Shown piece by piece: positions 62,944 to 64,000 of a stretch of DNA of 64,000 nt. The notes under the pieces were generated by a model. That model saw only the letters and a program-made list of their open reading frames with translations, was not told where the DNA came from and searched no databases. How positions within the stretch are numbered: position 1 is the stretch's first letter; every line of letters starts with the position of its first letter. This stretch comes from Palsa-601 sp963801185 (GTDB lineage Bacteria > Actinomycetota > Acidimicrobiia > Acidimicrobiales > Bog-793), in the NCBI GenBank assembly GCA_963801185.1, contig CAWDDW010000003.1, forward strand, positions 1,302,001 to 1,366,000, given 5' to 3'. The translations under genes were made by a program, and so were the position numbers.

Positions 62944-64000
62944 ATGCACACACGCGCGGGAGCTGAGCGACTGCGCGTCGCATATCTCGTCTACCGGGGG
63001 AATCCTCGTTGTGGCGGGCAGGGTGTCTATTCGCGCCACCTGACCCGCGAGCTCGTGGCGCTGGGCCACGAGGTGACCGTCTTTTCCGGGCCGCCCTATC
63101 CCGACCTCGACGAGGGCGTCGACTTCGTGCCCGTCCCGAGCCTCGACCTGTACAGGGAGCCCGATCCCTTCCGGGTGCCGAAGCCGTCGGAGTTCAAGAG
63201 CCGCATCGACCTCCTCGAGTTCGGACTCATGTGCACTGCCGGCTTCCCCGAGCCTCGAACGTTCACCCTGAGGGCAAGGCGGCTGCTCGCGAACCGGCGG
63301 GCGGACTTCGACCTCGTCCACGACAACCAGTCGCTCGGCAGCGGGCTCGTCGGCATGATGAAGGACGGCTGGCCGCTGATCGCCACCATCCACCACCCGA
63401 TCACGGTCGACCGCGAGCTCGACCTCGCACATGCGACGACCTTCGGGCGCCGCCTCACGCTTCGGCGGTGGTACGGCTTCATCAAGATGCAGACCCGGGT
63501 CGCCGCCCGGATACCGCGGGTGATCACGGTCTCGGAGTCGTCATGCGGCGACATTGCCGAGCAGCTCGGGGTCGAGCGCTCCAGGATGTCGGTCGTGCCC
63601 GTCGGCGTCGACGAGCAGGTCTTCAGGCCCCGCCCGGAGATCGCGCGGGTACCCGGCCGCATGATGACGACTGCCAGCGCCGACGTCCCGATGAAAGGTC
63701 TCGTACCCTTGCTCGAGGCACTTGCCAAGGTGCGGACCGAACGTGACGACGCGCACCTCGTGGTGATCGGGCGCCTGAAGGACGGCAGCCGCGTGCCGGA
63801 GGTGATCGAGAGGCTGGGAGTGGGAGAGGCCGTGCGTTTCGTCTCGGGAATCTCCGACGACGCGCTCTCGGAGTGGTACGGATCAGCCGAGCTTGCCATC
63901 GTTCCGAGCTTGTACGAGGGCTTCTCGCTTCCGGCCATCGAGGCGATGTCCTGTGGCGTCCCGCTCGTAGCCACGACGGGCGGCGCCTTGCCCGAGGTGG
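62944..64000 (+). CDS. GT4 family glycosyltransferase (5' part)
   Basis: The first 352 codons of a glycosyltransferase cut by the window edge. GT-B fold: N-terminal acceptor half (LRVAYLVYRGNPRCGGQGVY, then HEVTVFSG) and the donor half with VVPVGVDEQVFRPRP and the EGFSLPAIEAMSCGVPLVAT motif (E-x7-E). It uses a nucleotide sugar to extend a lipid- or protein-linked glycan at the cytosolic face of the membrane. ATG 62944 with GGGGGAGG about 9 bases upstream. It is 87 bases past the NRAMP gene and probably starts a new unit. Confidence 0.88.
   Translation, partial: MHTRAGAERLRVAYLVYRGNPRCGGQGVYSRHLTRELVALGHEVTVFSGPPYPDLDEGVDFVPVPSLDLYREPDPFRVPKPSEFKSRIDLLEFGLMCTAGFPEPRTFTLRARRLLANRRADFDLVHDNQSLGSGLVGMMKDGWPLIATIHHPITVDRELDLAHATTFGRRLTLRRWYGFIKMQTRVAARIPRVITVSESSCGDIAEQLGVERSRMSVVPVGVDEQVFRPRPEIARVPGRMMTTASADVPMKGLVPLLEALAKVRTERDDAHLVVIGRLKDGSRVPEVIERLGVGEAVRFVSGISDDALSEWYGSAELAIVPSLYEGFSLPAIEAMSCGVPLVATTGGALPEV

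Noticed and set aside
61576..63432. 618-codon open frame on the minus strand over the NRAMP and GT4 genes
   Set aside because: Composition is Asp/Glu/Arg/Gln-rich noise and it is antisense to two well-supported genes.

Overview
The window is high-GC bacterial DNA with dense, mostly co-directional genes, many GTG or TTG starts and frequent 4-base stop/start overlaps (ATGA, GTGA, TTGA). Gene content (SRP/rpsP/rimM/trmD/rplS block with a DUF2469 gene, DUF1918, GTP-type PEP carboxykinase, AftD-like DUF3367 glycosyltransferase, LIV-type ABC transporter, many CoA enzymes) points to an actinobacterium; the class Acidimicrobiia is my best guess, as inference only. There is no prophage, insertion sequence, CRISPR array, rRNA or tRNA that I can see: this is chromosomal core plus some accessory genes.

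Layout. 1-3.9 kb: end of sufC, a small Lrp-type ligand-binding protein, an MFS exporter coupled to a metallo-beta-lactamase hydrolase, and a methyltransferase. 3.9-8.9 kb: pckG, thiL, rpmB and a FakA/YloV-like kinase. 8.9-14.7 kb: recG-rsmD-coaD, a coiled-coil protein, DUF177 (yceD), rpmF and plsX. 14.7-21.2 kb: a TetR regulator divergent from an alpha/beta hydrolase and a complete LIV-type ABC importer (F-G-H-M plus binding protein), with two near-identical palindromic operator candidates and a good promoter between them. 21.4-33.4 kb: acpP-rnc-mutM, two large membrane glycosyltransferases, then smc. 34.6-41.7 kb: DUF1918, ftsY, ffh, rpsP, khpA-like, rimM, trmD, rplS, DUF2469, yraN. 41.8-47.6 kb: a DUF2510 membrane protein, a small zinc-ribbon-like protein, an enoyl-CoA hydratase, and a surface module of a secreted SGNH hydrolase and a polytopic membrane protein ending in a seven-repeat FG-GAP propeller. 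47.9-64 kb: yifB(comM)-dprA, ald, dxs, SRAP, a CDF metal exporter, a nucleotidyltransferase, a NifU-domain protein, an aldo-keto reductase, an acyl-CoA dehydrogenase, a PRC/MgtE-N/CBS protein with an atypical NRAMP transporter, and the start of a GT4 glycosyltransferase.

Two things stand out. First, at least seven genes, including smc (twice) and dxs, are interrupted by a single-base insertion or deletion, while both sides keep intact domain sequence. That rate, in essential genes, suggests uncorrected sequence errors rather than decay, and these genes should be read through. Second, the NRAMP protein has DAGG in place of the DPGN metal motif and no methionine in helix 6, and it sits beside an MgtE-N/CBS protein. 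I read this as a magnesium rather than manganese/iron system, preceded by a hairpin-rich leader.

Other items worth attention: rnc and mutM share one uninterrupted frame, although MutM chemistry needs a free N-terminal proline; RecG has a large acidic insertion; the KhpA-like protein has a long acidic N-terminal extension.
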